The notes: a model not told the origin generated them from the letters alone. A DNA stretch of 64,000 nt from Neoconidiobolus thromboides FSU 785 (GCA_025603075.1 MU626334.1:1-64000), one strand, 5' to 3'. Shown: positions 10,902 through 24,832, numbered from the stretch's first letter. Translations and numbers: made by a program.

Positions 10902-11695
10902 ATGATCCAATTCTATGATTTAGTAAACAAACCAAATGGTAAACACTTTAGTCCATTTGCATGGCGAAGTGTGATGGCTTTGAAGCACAAAGTAAATAAA
11001 TTTAATTTTCAAAACAAGTATAAGCTAAATTTATTAGAGTATAGACTTCGAGCATCATAGCTTTAAAGTAGCCTCTGTTAAAGAAGAAATTACAAAATTA
11101 AGGTATCTATTACTAGTATCAGTTTATCAATTTAATTTATTGTAAAAGTAATGGTGAATGGAATAAGATCCCATTTATTAAGTTTGATGATGGAAGTTAT
11201 ATATATGACTCCCCGAAAATTGCTATTTACCTTGAAGCTAACTATCCTGAAAATCCACTCTTCCCCAACGGCCGTCATTTTGCTACTTTTTTAGAGAACT
11301 CTTCGTGTAACTTTCTACCATTATTTAGATCTGTGGTGTTAGATATCTACAATTCAATCGAAGACGAAAAAGATCGTAAATATTTTCGAGATTCGCGTCA
11401 AGCATTGTATCGAACCAGTTTAGAAAATCTCGCTGGTAAAAAAGAGGACCATAAAGTCGATGTTGAAAAAATGCTTTTATCGTACAGAATAACATTGGCT
11501 GATAGTAAATTTTTGGAAGGTGATAAAGTGACTTATTCAGATTATATTTTGTTTGGCCATCTCAAATTTGTTCAAATGGCTTCCATTGAAACTTTCAATG
11601 CTATTGTTACTAATCATAAAGACCCTAGCTTAAATAATTGGTTTAGCTCAATTCAAAATCTTTATGGTGGTTATGCTGCCTCTTTTAAGCCTTAG
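10902..11695 (+). CDS. Glutathione S-transferase-like protein, 233 aa (copy B)
   Basis: Exons 10902-10991, 11038-11102 and 11149-11695 (90, 65 and 547 nt, identical to copy A). A nearer TATAG acceptor in intron 1 would break the frame. Using TTATTAG at 11037 gives KHK-SIDFEHH, which aligns with KHK-GIEFNHH of copy A and decides the join. The N-terminal GST fold is visible as FYDLVN, SPFAWRSVMALKHK, IPFIKFDD, YDSPKIAIYLE and LFPNGRHF. The C-terminal helical domain ends WFSSIQNLYGGYAASFKP. The protein is diverged from copy A throughout with no stops, so it looks functional. Substrate and exact GST class cannot be told from the sequence. Confidence 0.85.
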
Positions 11696-12199
11696 TTTTT
11701 TAAACAAAAAACCAAACTCAGTGCTGTAAGCTCATTGCTGTTATCAACTATGTTTTTATCGATTTTAATAAATAAAGATTGCTGATATGATAGAAATTGT
11801 TAGTTTAAAGTTAAAATAATGACTAGTTAAAAAATTAATTCGTGTCAAAATCTAGAAAGGCTAAAATTTTAGCCAAGCCTAAAAACTAAAATATTTAACG
11901 GAGATGTATAAAACAGACTTCAAGAATAGTTTTAAGAGATAACCAAGGAATATCGAATTCTAACAAAAGTTTAAGGGCGATTAAAATTAGCTTCAAATTC
12001 CATTTTTACTACTAAAATTAGCTGGATAAGAGATAAACATAAATTCCTTTAATTTTAAAAAAATTATGAACAAAATACAACTTAGTTTAAAAGTTAAACT
12101 ACTTAATAAAATGAAAATGATCGACTAGAATCATGTGCTTTAACAAGTTTTAAAAAGTATAAATAGAAAGTAGAGGAAAACTGGTAACCAATTTTTAAA
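11696..12199. other. Intergenic between GST copy B and the MHR-protein gene
   Basis: No frame, Zn2Cys6 exon or repeat was recognised. An upstream DNA-binding exon for the next gene was looked for and not found. Confidence 0.5.
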
Positions 12200-14056
12200 A
12201 TGAAAAAAGTCAAATTTGTATCGCATAATGAGAAGCCACAAATCATCAATGAGATGGGAGCAAAGTATATATTGTATACAAGTAATAAGAATGAGCCCGT
12301 AAGTAAAAAAGCAGAAGTTAATAAAGTAAGGACAAAATTAAAGTATGTAAATGAAGGAGAAAACAGCAAGATAAAAGTATTTCAAATGAAATTTCATATT
12401 AATACTAAAGATAAAGGCGATGAGAAGAGCGAGATAATTAAACAAACGAAAAAGAACAAGAACTTTATTAACACCAACGTTGATAATACAAATACTAATT
12501 TAAATTGTAATAATAATAATTTAAGGATGGGTAACTGGAAGAGTATGGCATTATTTAAAATGATATTAGGCAGTTCAAGATTAGATGAAGGGAAGAAGAA
12601 CCTATTCATTTATGCAGATGGCACTTTAGAATATACAGGGCAAAATCCAGCAGGGAATTTATTGATGATGTATTTCACATTTAATTTATTAGAATTAAAA
12701 AGAAAACAAATCAAGATCAACATTAATCCAATTAAAACTTTAACGTTGCCTGATATTATTTATACCGAAGAAAGTTTGGAAAAACAATACTTTATTCAAC
12801 AATGCGTTAAGGCTTATTTCCAATTTTACTCATATTTTTGCCCTGTCATCAACCAGGAATCATATTATAAGAAACCCACTAGTATGATAACCAAAGCCAT
12901 TGTATCTATAGGCTTCCGTTACTTACCTAATAGTACATGCAATGATCATATAAACCAAGTTTTAGATCAAATTGCTGTCGCTGAGTTCAAAGAGAACTAT
13001 TTTAAACCAAGTTTGGAGGTGGTGTCTGTATATACAATCTTAGCCCAATATCAATCCGCCGTTTCTGAGTTTGAAAAATCTTGGATGAATCAGGCCATGT
13101 GCATACATATGTGTCGTCTATTAGGATTACACCTACCAGCACCAAAAAATTTAAAATTAAACAAAGATGAGATACGACACCGATATAACCAGTGGTGGGC
13201 ATGTTGTATTCAAGATCGATTTTTTCCATTTGTTATTAACCGACCAATGTCGATTGAGGCTGGGGAATGGAAGCTACCGTATCCAGAATATAAACCACTA
13301 AATAGGCTATCGGAATATGAGAACGATTTTGAATATAACCAAGTGCTTAAGAGGGCGTCATATATCTACTGGAAAGGGAAAGTACTGTTAAGCGAGTTGT
13401 TATTGAATATTGACTACTTAAAAAGGAAAAGATTTCAAATAGAGCGAGACTTTTTATTAAAAACTTTAACCAAAACATTGCTGAAATTGGCAAAGTTCGA
13501 TGAAAATTATTATCAAGAAATGAAAAGAGTATATGATAATCAACCTTTATGGGTATTTAAATTATGTGAAAAGTTTTTTTTGTACCATACTATCTTTTAT
13601 AATAATTCTGTTTTAGAATGTTGCAATGTTTACTTAAAAGTCCCAAATGCAAAGCGAGTGGACAAAGTTCAGCAACGATCATTGATGGCTTGTATCGCCA
13701 TCATCTTAGCCGCTGAAAAGCTGAATATTAATTTTTACAAGTATGGCATTACATACAGATTCTATTGCTTATCTAACGCCATTGTTGCGTTAATAAAAAC
13801 TGTTTATCAGAAGCAAGGTTTGAAGGAAAAGGACGAGAATGAGGCTAACTTAAGTACCAATGTTGATGCTAATGGCATTGATGCCAATTTCGACTTTAAA
13901 AAAGAGTCCGGCTTTAATTTTAACTTAAATGAAGAGATTGATGCTCTATTTTATGCTAAGAAAGGATTAGATTTATTGGCAAATGCTATTCCTCATTTTC
14001 CTATGGCCCAAGAGTTTTTAAATACCATCCTTACACTCCTTAGAGGCACTATCTGA
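12200..14056 (+). CDS. Fungal transcription-factor (MHR domain) protein, 618 aa, no Zn cluster seen
   Basis: A single open frame. Residues about 200-400 resemble the fungal-specific transcription factor domain (Fungal_trans, middle homology region): VKAYFQFYSYFCPVINQES, then ITKAIVSIGFRYLP, EVVSVYTILAQYQ, SWMNQAMCIHMCRLLGLHLP and the RHRYNQWWACCIQDRFF / NRPMSIEAGEWKLPYP region typical of that family. Such proteins regulate gene expression in the nucleus. The usual N-terminal Zn2Cys6 cluster is absent: residues 1-200 are lysine- and asparagine-rich without spaced cysteines. Either the DNA-binding exon has been lost or missed, or this is an MHR-only regulator. The target pathway is unknown. Confidence 0.75.
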   Translation: MKKVKFVSHNEKPQIINEMGAKYILYTSNKNEPVSKKAEVNKVRTKLKYVNEGENSKIKVFQMKFHINTKDKGDEKSEIIKQTKKNKNFINTNVDNTNTNLNCNNNNLRMGNWKSMALFKMILGSSRLDEGKKNLFIYADGTLEYTGQNPAGNLLMMYFTFNLLELKRKQIKININPIKTLTLPDIIYTEESLEKQYFIQQCVKAYFQFYSYFCPVINQESYYKKPTSMITKAIVSIGFRYLPNSTCNDHINQVLDQIAVAEFKENYFKPSLEVVSVYTILAQYQSAVSEFEKSWMNQAMCIHMCRLLGLHLPAPKNLKLNKDEIRHRYNQWWACCIQDRFFPFVINRPMSIEAGEWKLPYPEYKPLNRLSEYENDFEYNQVLKRASYIYWKGKVLLSELLLNIDYLKRKRFQIERDFLLKTLTKTLLKLAKFDENYYQEMKRVYDNQPLWVFKLCEKFFLYHTIFYNNSVLECCNVYLKVPNAKRVDKVQQRSLMACIAIILAAEKLNINFYKYGITYRFYCLSNAIVALIKTVYQKQGLKEKDENEANLSTNVDANGIDANFDFKKESGFNFNLNEEIDALFYAKKGLDLLANAIPHFPMAQEFLNTILTLLRGTI

Positions 14057-14374
14057 TTCTATTAAAGTTTGATCTTGTATTCGTTTTGACTGAAAAAAAT
14101 AAAATTGCGGTTATTTGTTAGGCTTAGCTACTGTAATAAACACTAGGGGTTTCAAATTTATTAGTTTTAACTATTTTTATTTAAAACTCCATTAATTAAA
14201 TTTTAAAAGTTAGGGTGTGATCGTAACTCTTTAAAGTCGCAATATTAGATTACATGAGCTAATTAAGCTCCCCCTGGACTTATTTAAAAGGAAACTCAAT
14301 TTTATAAAGTTATACTTAGCATTTAATAAAATTTAAATTTCAAGTAAATGAAAAACAGTCTACTTTATTAGTTT
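14057..14374. other. Intergenic, no gene seen
   Basis: Downstream of the MHR-protein gene; nothing recognisable. Confidence 0.4.
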
Positions 14375-14600
14375 GAAAACTTAGAACTAAAATGAAATTA
14401 CCCAATTCACTTTTCTGACCATTTTCTATATAGTGTAAATTTTTGGAATTTTAAATACTGGATAAAAAATGTTCTTATAAGTATTTTTAAATCAAACAAA
14501 AGAGCAAATATTTTCGTAGCATTTAGTGCTTAATTTGCAATTTTGCTAAAATCTAGATTAACTGAAAATTAAACTAAGCTTTTAAGTTGACCCATATTTA
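14375..14600. repeat. Dispersed repeat R2, copy 1
   Basis: Contains two landmarks shared with about 33425-33860 and 52080-52560: a GACCATTTTCTATATAGTGT block followed by a TACTGGATAAAA block, and further on a GTAGCAYTTAGTGCTTA block (with a short AGCAC/GTGCT palindrome) followed by TTTTGCTAAAAATCTA. No coding potential. Confidence 0.5.
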
Positions 14601-14616
14601 TTTTGTTTAACTGTAT

Positions 14617-14715
14617 GGGGCTGTTTTTTTTGGTTTCATAACTTTTTCCATTTTTCAGGCGCTATTTGAGCAGAGAGATTATTAGTAAAACTATTAAGCA
14701 AAAAAATACATCCCC
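14617..14715 (+). mobile_element. W4-MITE copy 10 (99 bp)
   Basis: GGGGCTG to CATCCCC. Flanks are GTAT and ATAT, a one-base mismatch in the duplication. Confidence 0.85.
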
Positions 14716-14935
14716 ATATGTAGAAAAATATGCAAATTATAGAATCGAAAAATAGCGATAAAAATTAATGAATATAAAAAATCATAAGACTAGGTTGATC
14801 TTATTCTTCCTCACTAATATTTATCACTACCTTCCCTAACTTTATGAAATAAAAACTCAATTAGTTGCTAATTGAATAAGACAATGTAATTTTATTTATA
14901 AAAAATTAATCTAATTCTTAATCCCTCATTAGAGC

Positions 14936-17807
<2,872 letters not shown>

Positions 17808-17981
17808 CTTACTTAATTTATAGTAAAGGTTGTATTTTTTGTCTAAAAAATGTCAAACGAACTTGTTCAAAAATGAGTAATATTTTGTTTGTGAATTTGA
17901 AGTACCAAAAGTATGCTTAAGCAAAAAGTGCAGTCAAAATTGATCATAAAGCAAATTTTATAGTTTATTTTTTTATTAAAG
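17808..17981. promoter_or_regulatory. Shared divergent promoter region of CDC5 and SNU23
   Basis: Only 174 bp separate the two start codons, so both promoters must lie in or overlap this spacer. No specific motif was recognised. Confidence 0.6.
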
Positions 17982-18852
17982 ATGTCTGAAGTAAATAATA
18001 AAAACAATCAATAATAAGATTAAAAAATTAAATGATAGAATGAAGAAATAAGCTTGAGAGGTTTAAATCAAGATGAGTATGAGCGTAGAAAACGCAAAAT
18101 AGCCCAAAAGAAAAAGCGAGATGAGATCAATAAAGAGCGTGAAAAGAAAGGCAAGGACAAACCTTTTGTTATCAAGAGGACTAATTAATTTTTGATCAAA
18201 CTAGGTTTATCCTATTTAAAATCAGATTCAGAAGATGATGACAAACCTGCACCACAAAAAGAGCTACTAAAAGCAAGATCAACTAAGCTTAATTTAGATG
18301 CTAGTGTTGGAAAGACGCAAGTGGTACAAGGTTTTGGTAATAAACAGCCAGGTTTTTATTGTGAGCATTGCGATGTTACTTTAAAGGATAATTTATCTTG
18401 GTTGGACCATATCAATGGCAAGAAACGTAACTATTTTTGCTATTTAATAATTGTTTAGTAAATTTTGATATTAGATTTAAGTGAGATTGGTATCTCATTA
18501 AGAGTCGAAAGAAGCACTTTAGAGCAAGTACGTGCAAAGCTACTACTACTTAAACAAAAAAGGGATGCGCCTCGCCAATATGGTATTGCAAATGTTATAT
18601 TTACTAATTAATTGCTAAAGTTGATAGATTTTGACGAAAGTGTCAAGGAAGCAATGAGGAAAGAAGAGGAAGAAAAAGAACTTAGAAAGAAAAAGAAAAA
18701 AGAGCTAACTAAAAAGAAGAAAGAGGTGAAGTCCATAGATGCCTCACTTCCAGATGATATGGCTAAAATTATGGGGTAAACTAAATTTCATGATATACTT
18801 TTAAAACTAAATATTGTTTAGATTCTCTGGATTTGATTCTACTAAAAAATAA
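17982..18852 (+). CDS. snu23: SNU23/ZMAT2 tri-snRNP zinc-finger protein, ~205 aa
   Basis: Proposed exons: 17982-17990, 18039-18138, 18205-18426, 18475-18582, 18628-18775 and 18822-18852 (618 nt). The C2H2-type finger reads [25 protein letters not shown], followed by the conserved LRVERSTLEQV, a YDFDES segment, a long Lys/Glu-rich helix and the terminal MGFSGFDSTKK, which closely matches ZMAT2. The protein is a U4/U6.U5 tri-snRNP component needed for splicing activation. The exon 2-3 join is the least certain: a C|GTGAAA donor keeps the frame but removes a stretch (REKKGKDKPFVIKR) that resembles coding sequence in the human protein. Another donor or a sequence error near 18175 is possible. Confidence 0.85.
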
Positions 18853-19025
18853 TTAAATTATCTTTCATTTATATTAATGTTTTAATATAATCTATTTTAC
18901 CCTCGTTTATTTTCAAATTATTATCAAAAATAGCAACTTAAATTTGAGCCAATCAAAAAGAACTAAAATTTAGCTTTAAAATTTAATTAATTTTTTGATA
19001 CTTATCTTTTTTAGTAATATAAACA

Positions 19026-19373
19026 ATGTTTAAAACTATTCGCCATTTAGCTAGAGCACCAAAACTCCATACTAGGTTTTACAGTACTAACAATTTAACT
19101 GAGGGCGAGCGCATAATATTTGAGAAACTAAGTGAAAAATTCACACCCAAAAAGATTGAAGTCAAGGATATATCGGGTAAGTCAACACTTTAATTTCATT
19201 CATTTTTTAACCCATTTCTTTATAAAGGTGGTTGTGGCTCAATGTATTCTATCCAACTTGAATCTGATTCATTTAAAGGAAAAAGCTTAGTTCAACAACA
19301 TCGTTTAGTTAATGAGGTTTTAAAAGAGGACATTAAGGATATGCATGGGTTGCAACTTAAAACTTCTAGCTAA
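19026..19373 (+). CDS. bol3: BolA-like protein 3, mitochondrial, 98 aa
   Basis: Exons 19026-19176 and 19228-19373 (297 nt). The mature domain has the BolA3 signature: TEGER at the start, then VKDISGGCGSMYSIQLES, FKGKSLVQQHRLVNEVLKEDI and DMHGLQLKT. The invariant Cys of GGCGSM and the His of MHGL are the likely Fe-S ligands with monothiol glutaredoxin 5. The first ~28 residues are rich in Arg, Ala and Thr (FKTIRHLARAPKLHTRFYST), a plausible mitochondrial targeting peptide. BolA3-type proteins help hand 4Fe-4S clusters to target enzymes such as lipoyl synthase. It lies 173 bp downstream of SNU23 on the same strand. Confidence 0.92.
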
Positions 19374-19734
19374 AATGTTTTTTTTGGTAGTAATATAGAC
19401 TACTATTAAGGCTAGGAAATAAAATTTTAGATCTTAGTTTCGCTTTACATTGTTTATGTTTTGATCGTCTGTATCACTATGTTTTGTCCTATTTATTTTG
19501 TTATTGATTCTACTTGTTCTTTATGACATTATGTTTCTCATTTCAGCTTTTGTCCACTTTGGTGTAATAAGATTCAAAAAACTAGGTATAGAAAGTAAAA
19601 CATTGTTATAAACAAAAATTTAATAAATGTAGTTAGAAATATCTAAGGTTATTACACCATCAATTTATTTTAAAAAAGTGTTTATATTACTTCACTTTAT
19701 TTTCCTAAATATATAAACTATCTCTGCCGAGTGC
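19374..19734. other. Intergenic, no gene seen
   Basis: AT-rich spacer between bol3 and the GST relic. The segment 19,520-19,700 resembles the 5' flank of the GST at 21,419, consistent with a tandem duplication. Confidence 0.45.
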
Positions 19735-20495
19735 ACCTCCAGAAGAAAGACAGCCAACCCTTATGTATGGCGAACTTCAATGGCACCAAAACATAAAGTA
19801 ATTAAAGATTATTCTTATTTTATTCATTTTGTTTTCATTAGAATTTGAGACTTGAACCTATCAACTTAACTTTGCAACGTATCCAAAGAAATATCAGAGT
19901 CAACATAAACTCAACCAGGCTCTAATTTTATTAGTAAAAAATCACACTCATACCCAAATTATCTACGATGGTGGCATAATAGCAGTTTGCCTTGAGAAAG
20001 GACATCCAACCAAATCCCCATTATTCCTTAATGCCAATTACTATAGCCAGTTTTTACAAAACTAATGGTTAATATAGATAAATTCAGATACATTATGTCG
20101 GATCTTTATAATGACCACGGATACGATGAATAAAGAAAGTATTCAAAACTTCAACTGAGAGCAAGTTCAAAAGTACTTTGGATGAGTTTGTTGAATGATA
20201 GGAAGAATCATTTATTAAATATTGGCTTATGGTTGGCTCCATTTATGGATCCATCAACAAAGTATAAGTTTTCGGAAGGCAAGAATGGTAAGTTGATATT
20301 TTTGTTTAGTAATTTATTGAGTTTTATTTTAACTACCTTTTCGAATTCGTCTTGCTTAGACTGATTAAATCTATTCATATGAGTTCCAAGTTTATGTTTG
20401 AGAATCTGGTTATTAAGCCCAAAGATAACCTAATTAAAAAATGGTTTGAGGCAATCTAAATCCCCTATAGTGATTATACTAAGAAGGTAAAATCT
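19735..20495 (+). pseudogene. GST pseudogene, tandem copy
   Basis: All four exons of the GST at 21419-22272 can be matched: NPYVWRTSMAPKHK, LRLEPINLTLQRIQRNI, IIYDGGIIAVCLEKGHP with LFLNANYYSQFLQN, and IKSIHMSSKFMFENLVIKP with IKKWFEAI. It is disabled by a stop right after FLQN (TAA where the intact copy has TAT for Tyr), by frameshifts near 20,090-20,190, and by TAA in place of CAA after FEAI near the end. The short open frame at 20182-20364 is an exon-3 remnant. It keeps the third intron, as the intact neighbour does. Confidence 0.8.
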
Positions 20496-20883
20496 TGAGG
20501 ATGCCATTGATTGTTATTATTGAATTGTAATCTTTTTGGCTATTAAGTATTTTTAATTTATTCAAAATTATTTTTTTATAAATTTTAAATAATGCAGAAT
20601 TAAATATAATTATTATATAGCTTGATATTTTTTAATCTCTATAATGCTATTATTGACCTGTTACATCCTATGAAATAGATAGGTACTAATTTAGTATTAG
20701 TAAATAGCGATACTTTATAAAATTCATCAACAGTTTATCTCACCTCACTAATAATCAAAAAGCTGAGGGAAAAAGAGTAGTTAATGAATTTTAATTCCTT
20801 CAAAAAAGGATATATAAAATAACAATAAGTAAAGAATAAAACCTCAGAATGAATTAAATCCATTAAATAAACCTTTTAATCAC
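20496..20883. other. Intergenic, no gene seen
   Basis: AT-rich, nothing recognisable. Confidence 0.4.
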
Positions 20884-21180
20884 TTAGATAGCTGATCCAT
20901 AAGAATCTATGCTATTGCCTGAGCTACTTGGATCACTCACTGAGCTTTTAACAACCTACTTTATGGATTTCTTCAATTCCTTCCTCTAAGCACAGTCTTT
21001 TTTCAAAAATGGAAAGAATATTTATTGTAAAAGCTCATTATCACCTGCCATAGGATTCAAATCACTCCCAAACAATGAGGGCGCTTTATTATGTTGAATT
21101 AGGGCCTCATAATTGATATTATAAAGGTTCTGTATATCTCATATAAATCATCTAACTCATAATTTCTCCCTCCACTCTCC
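20884..21180 (-). pseudogene. C-terminal relic of an unidentified gene
   Basis: On the minus strand a frame of about 75 codons reads NYEALIQHNKAPSLFGSDL, MAGDNELLQ, IFFPFLKKDCA, RKELKKSIK, VVKSSVSDPSSSGNSI and SYGSAI, ending at a TAA at 20886-20884. Three internal stops (TAA, TAG, TAG) all fall where Gln would be natural. The Ser-rich, charged composition suggests the C-terminus of a regulatory protein. The upstream part is missing or unrecognisable. Confidence 0.45.
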
Positions 21181-21418
21181 CTAAATCTTAAATTTATTAG
21201 ATAAACTGAAATTTGCATTATTACATGTTTAAGAATAATGTCTTTCTCGTTTCAGTAACTTGTCCACTTTTTAACGGCTTATATTAAAATTATCTTGCGG
21301 AAATTTTAAAAAAACACTCATAAGAAATTTAGATAAATGCAGTTAAACTTATATAACGAGCTTATGTCATCAATTAATTTATTTAAAAAAGGTGCTTAAA
21401 ATTTGCTTATTTTTTTAA

Positions 21419-22272
21419 ATGTATCAATTATACTCAGTAGAGTCCAATTCTAAAGGAGATGTAGGTAGCCCATTTGTTTGGCGAATATTGATGGCATTAA
21501 AACATAAAGTAATTAAAATTAGTCTGGCCAATTTTTAAATTAATTTATTATTTTTGTAGAATTTGGAGTTTGAACTTATTAACTTAAAACTTCGCAATGT
21601 ATCTAAAGAGATATCAGATTTAACGTAAGTTTAAATAAATACAACTCATAAATATAACTCAATCTCTATAACATAGTAATGGAGCGTGGAACCGAGTACC
21701 AGTTTTGAAACGTGATGACGGCCAAATTGTCTACGACAGCGACACTATAGCGACCTACCTTGAACAAGAACACCCGGATAAACCTTTATTATTTCCCAAT
21801 GGCAATTACTATAACCAATTTTTACAAAATTATATGTTCAGCATGGATACATTCAAATGTGCTATTTTAGACATTTATGATAACTTTGAAGACAAAGAGG
21901 ATAAGGAATATTTCAAAAGTTCAAGAGAAGGTATGTTTAAAGTTAGTCTGGAGAAGTTTGCTGGTAATAGGGAAGAACTCTTGCCAAACGTTGACCTGTG
22001 GTTGGCCCCGTTTAGAGGCTCTTTAGCAAAGTATAAGTTCTTAGAAGGTGAAAAAGGTAAGTTCAATATTTGATTTAAAAGATTAGTTTATTGATTTCAT
22101 TTTAGCTACTTATTCAGATTTTTTGTTATTTGGATCAATTAAGTCCCTTCAGATTAGTTCCAAGTTTCTATTTGAGTATATTGTCGTTAAATCTAAAGAT
22201 GAATCAATTAAAAAATGGTTTGAGGCAATACAAGCCCTCTATGACGGGTACGCTAAAAAGGCAGATCCTTAA
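21419..22272 (+). CDS. Glutathione S-transferase-like protein, 233 aa (copy C)
   Basis: Exons 21419-21508, 21560-21624, 21677-22056 and 22106-22272, again totalling 702 nt. N-terminal features are SPFVWRILMALKHK, VPVLKRDD, VYDSDTIATYLEQEHP and LFPNGNYY. The C-terminal domain carries YFKSSREGMFKVSLEKFAG, LAKYKFLEGEKATYSDFLLFG and IKKWFEAIQALYDGYAKKADP. Length and the first two intron positions equal copies A and B, but here a third intron sits inside EGEK-A, absent from A and B. The tandem pseudogene next to it shares this third intron. Function as a glutathione-dependent conjugating enzyme is inferred from the fold. Confidence 0.87.
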
Positions 22273-23164
22273 GGAGGGGCTATCTATTATTATTAAATTA
22301 TAAGTATTTTATTTAACTGTGGTATTTTTTTAATAAAATTTTAATACTACAAATATTAATTTAATTAAATGTGAGATAAAAAAGTTAATAATATAATCAT
22401 AAGAGTTAAAACAACATTAATAGATATGGTGGATAGACACTAGTATACTATTAGTGGCTTCAAATAAATAATACTGTTTCTTGACATTTTAGTTCAACTC
22501 TCAACAAATAAAAATCTTAAATCAGGGATAAACTTTTAATTTAACTAAATTTTAATTAAGGCTAGGCAGTTTCACATTAACCTATATATTTAGCTTCAAA
22601 TAGAATTGTTTAAAACACATATTCAACTAATAATATAAAATTAGTTATTTATGGGCTATCTTCATTTATTTTGTTCAATACTTGATGCTTATTTACTGTA
22701 TTAATGTTTTATAGTTTATTTTTATAGCTTAAACCACCAACTTTATCGCTTACAGAACAATTTAAATAACAATAAAATAAAAAGCTAAAAATAGTTATAT
22801 ATTTTACGCTATTATGTAAAAAAATATATCAAGCGCTAATAACAAATATATATATATTCTAGAACAAAATTAGATGCATCAAATAAACCAGTTAACTACA
22901 TAGCTAACTGATTTTTTCCCTAAGGTTACTTTGCTTTATACTTACAAAAAAATCAAAAATCACAAAAAACGAGTGGTTCTTTAAAAAAAACGGTGAAAGA
23001 ATAAAAAGGGGCAATAATACCTGGGTAGTTGTCAAACCTAATTAATTAAAGTAGCAATTTCTATAAAACGATTAAAATTGAATTTATTCTTTTTGTATAT
23101 TAAAGTTGGTTTTGATAACTAAATCTTTAACTTTACTCTCTTCTTTACTTCTTAACACTTCCTA
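22273..23164. other. Intergenic upstream of the first receiver gene
   Basis: About 890 bp without a recognisable gene. It includes an AT-dinucleotide run near 22,845-22,856. A promoter for the gene at 23165 is expected near its 3' end. Confidence 0.45.
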
Positions 23165-23620
23165 ATGCCATGTCCCATGAACCAATTTACAGACAATAGC
23201 CTATTAATTGATTGTGAAGAAGACAAACTTGAAATCGAAAAAATGGAAAAAATAAAAATCTTGATTGTGGATGATAACATCATCTATCAAAAACTATTGA
23301 AAAGGACATTGACAAAATACTATTCGATCACTAATATTGTTACGGTAGAGAATGGCGTCCAAGCACTTCAATTGCTTCAAAGGCAATCATTTGACCTTGT
23401 CTTTATGGACATCGATATGCCAATCATGAATGGTATCGAATGCACTAAAGTTATACGGAACCTCTTTGATAAAGAGCTGCTTATTATTGCAGTATCTACA
23501 AATTATACGAACAAGGATATTTTAAATTACTGTGACTCAGGGATGAATGGGTATATTAGAAAACCCTTCCATCCAGCTGCTTTCAGAAGGTTCTTGGTCT
23601 TACCTCAAACTCAATTGTGA
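23165..23620 (+). CDS. Stand-alone response-regulator receiver protein, 151 aa
   Basis: A single CheY-type receiver domain (residues about 31-145) and nothing else. The acidic pair is D36-D37 (KILIVDDN), the phospho-acceptor is D82 in LVFMDIDMP, the switch Ser/Thr is S111-T112 and the conserved Lys is K133 in YIRKPF. Residues 1-30 are an acidic extension; an alternative start at Met27 would give a minimal receiver. Such single-domain receivers take phosphate from hybrid histidine kinases or phosphotransfer proteins. No kinase gene is in the window. It is paralogous to the protein at 26328-26804 (shared DDNIIYQKLL and MDIDMPIMNGIECTKVIRN). Confidence 0.85.
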   Translation: MPCPMNQFTDNSLLIDCEEDKLEIEKMEKIKILIVDDNIIYQKLLKRTLTKYYSITNIVTVENGVQALQLLQRQSFDLVFMDIDMPIMNGIECTKVIRNLFDKELLIIAVSTNYTNKDILNYCDSGMNGYIRKPFHPAAFRRFLVLPQTQL

Positions 23621-24327
23621 TGAGACTGTGTCTTATTTGAATTGATATATCGGCTTTTTGACCGAAAATTCATTTGTTTTAAGACTGTGTTTTTTTACAA
23701 ATGAATCTGTATACTTTAGTCCCCACTCTTCCTCTGTCGAATACTTTTATCTTTTAATTTTGTTGAGCCATTTATTAAAATAAAATTTTATTTGACATGT
23801 AATGAACCTTTGTAAAATCTATACTGAAAAAACTTAATTATAAAAGATTTAATTAATTAGCACCCACATTTGAGTTTGTTTAATAACTTTTAATAATCTT
23901 ATACTTTACCATTGGTTTTTGTTTTTTTAATTAAATCTCCGATCTTTTTATTACTTTAATATCAAAATCTTACACCTTATTATATAAACTTTTTATAACA
24001 ATCAATATTAATTCTTCTTTGATAAATAAATGAACTAAAAATAACTCATGCCAAATTCACTAAAATCTTAATCTATTTTTAATATAGTATTGATCATATT
24101 CTACTTTGACATCATAATAGTTAGTATTTGAAACTTTACCATCTGTAAAAAGTCAATACATCACTGATACTTTAAATTACGAACTTATAAAAGCAGTAAC
24201 AGTTTTGCTTAATAATTCATTAAATAGGGTTGCCAATAGTCATCTATTATTAATAACAATCTAATAATTTATTCACTATCAATTTATTCTTAACTTAATT
24301 TTTTATCATTGAGTTAAGCCCTTTTTT

Positions 24328-24466
24328 ATAACATAGATCTGAAGACGTGAACCACTATGAACACCCAAACCACTTCCCTAGTTATTGACAGCAATTGAAA
24401 AATTATTGATGATTAGGGAAGTGGTTTGTATGCTCATAGTAGTTCACATCTTCAAATCTACATTAT
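24328..24466. repeat. Long hairpin: 53-bp inverted repeat with 33-nt loop
   Basis: The left arm 24328-24380 pairs with 24414-24466 at 45 of 53 positions. The inner 16 bp next to the loop (AAACCACTTCCCTA and flanks) are almost perfect, and seven of eight mismatches are transitions. The loop is 24381-24413. No protein frame. It could be a fold-back element, a relic of a larger inverted repeat, or a structured transcript. Confidence 0.85.
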
Positions 24467-24734
24467 CATTTTTATAATGACTTGAGTTTTTTTATAAACT
24501 TCTATTAACTTTTAAGAAACCTCACTTTCATTTGAATACTCTTTTTTTCTTCTGAAAGCTAGAGTTCAAACTTTGCTTACTACAATAAATCTTGATTCCT
24601 TATTAATAGTTATTGATTTTATACAGTTACTTTGATAATCATTATGGTTTAGTTTAGTCATTAGGGCTTTTTAGAATATAAAGCAATGATTAAATATCCT
24701 TGATGACAATTAAGGCTTTTAAAACTATTAATAT

Positions 24735-24832
24735 GGAGATGTTTTTCTTGGTTTCATCACTTTTTCCATTTTTAAGCGCTATTTGAGCAGAAAGATTGTT
24801 AGTAAAATTCTTAAACACAAAAATACATCCCT
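24735..24832 (+). mobile_element. W4-MITE copy 11 (98 bp)
   Basis: GGAGATG to CATCCCT, left flank ATAT, right flank ATTT; duplication imperfect. Confidence 0.82.
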
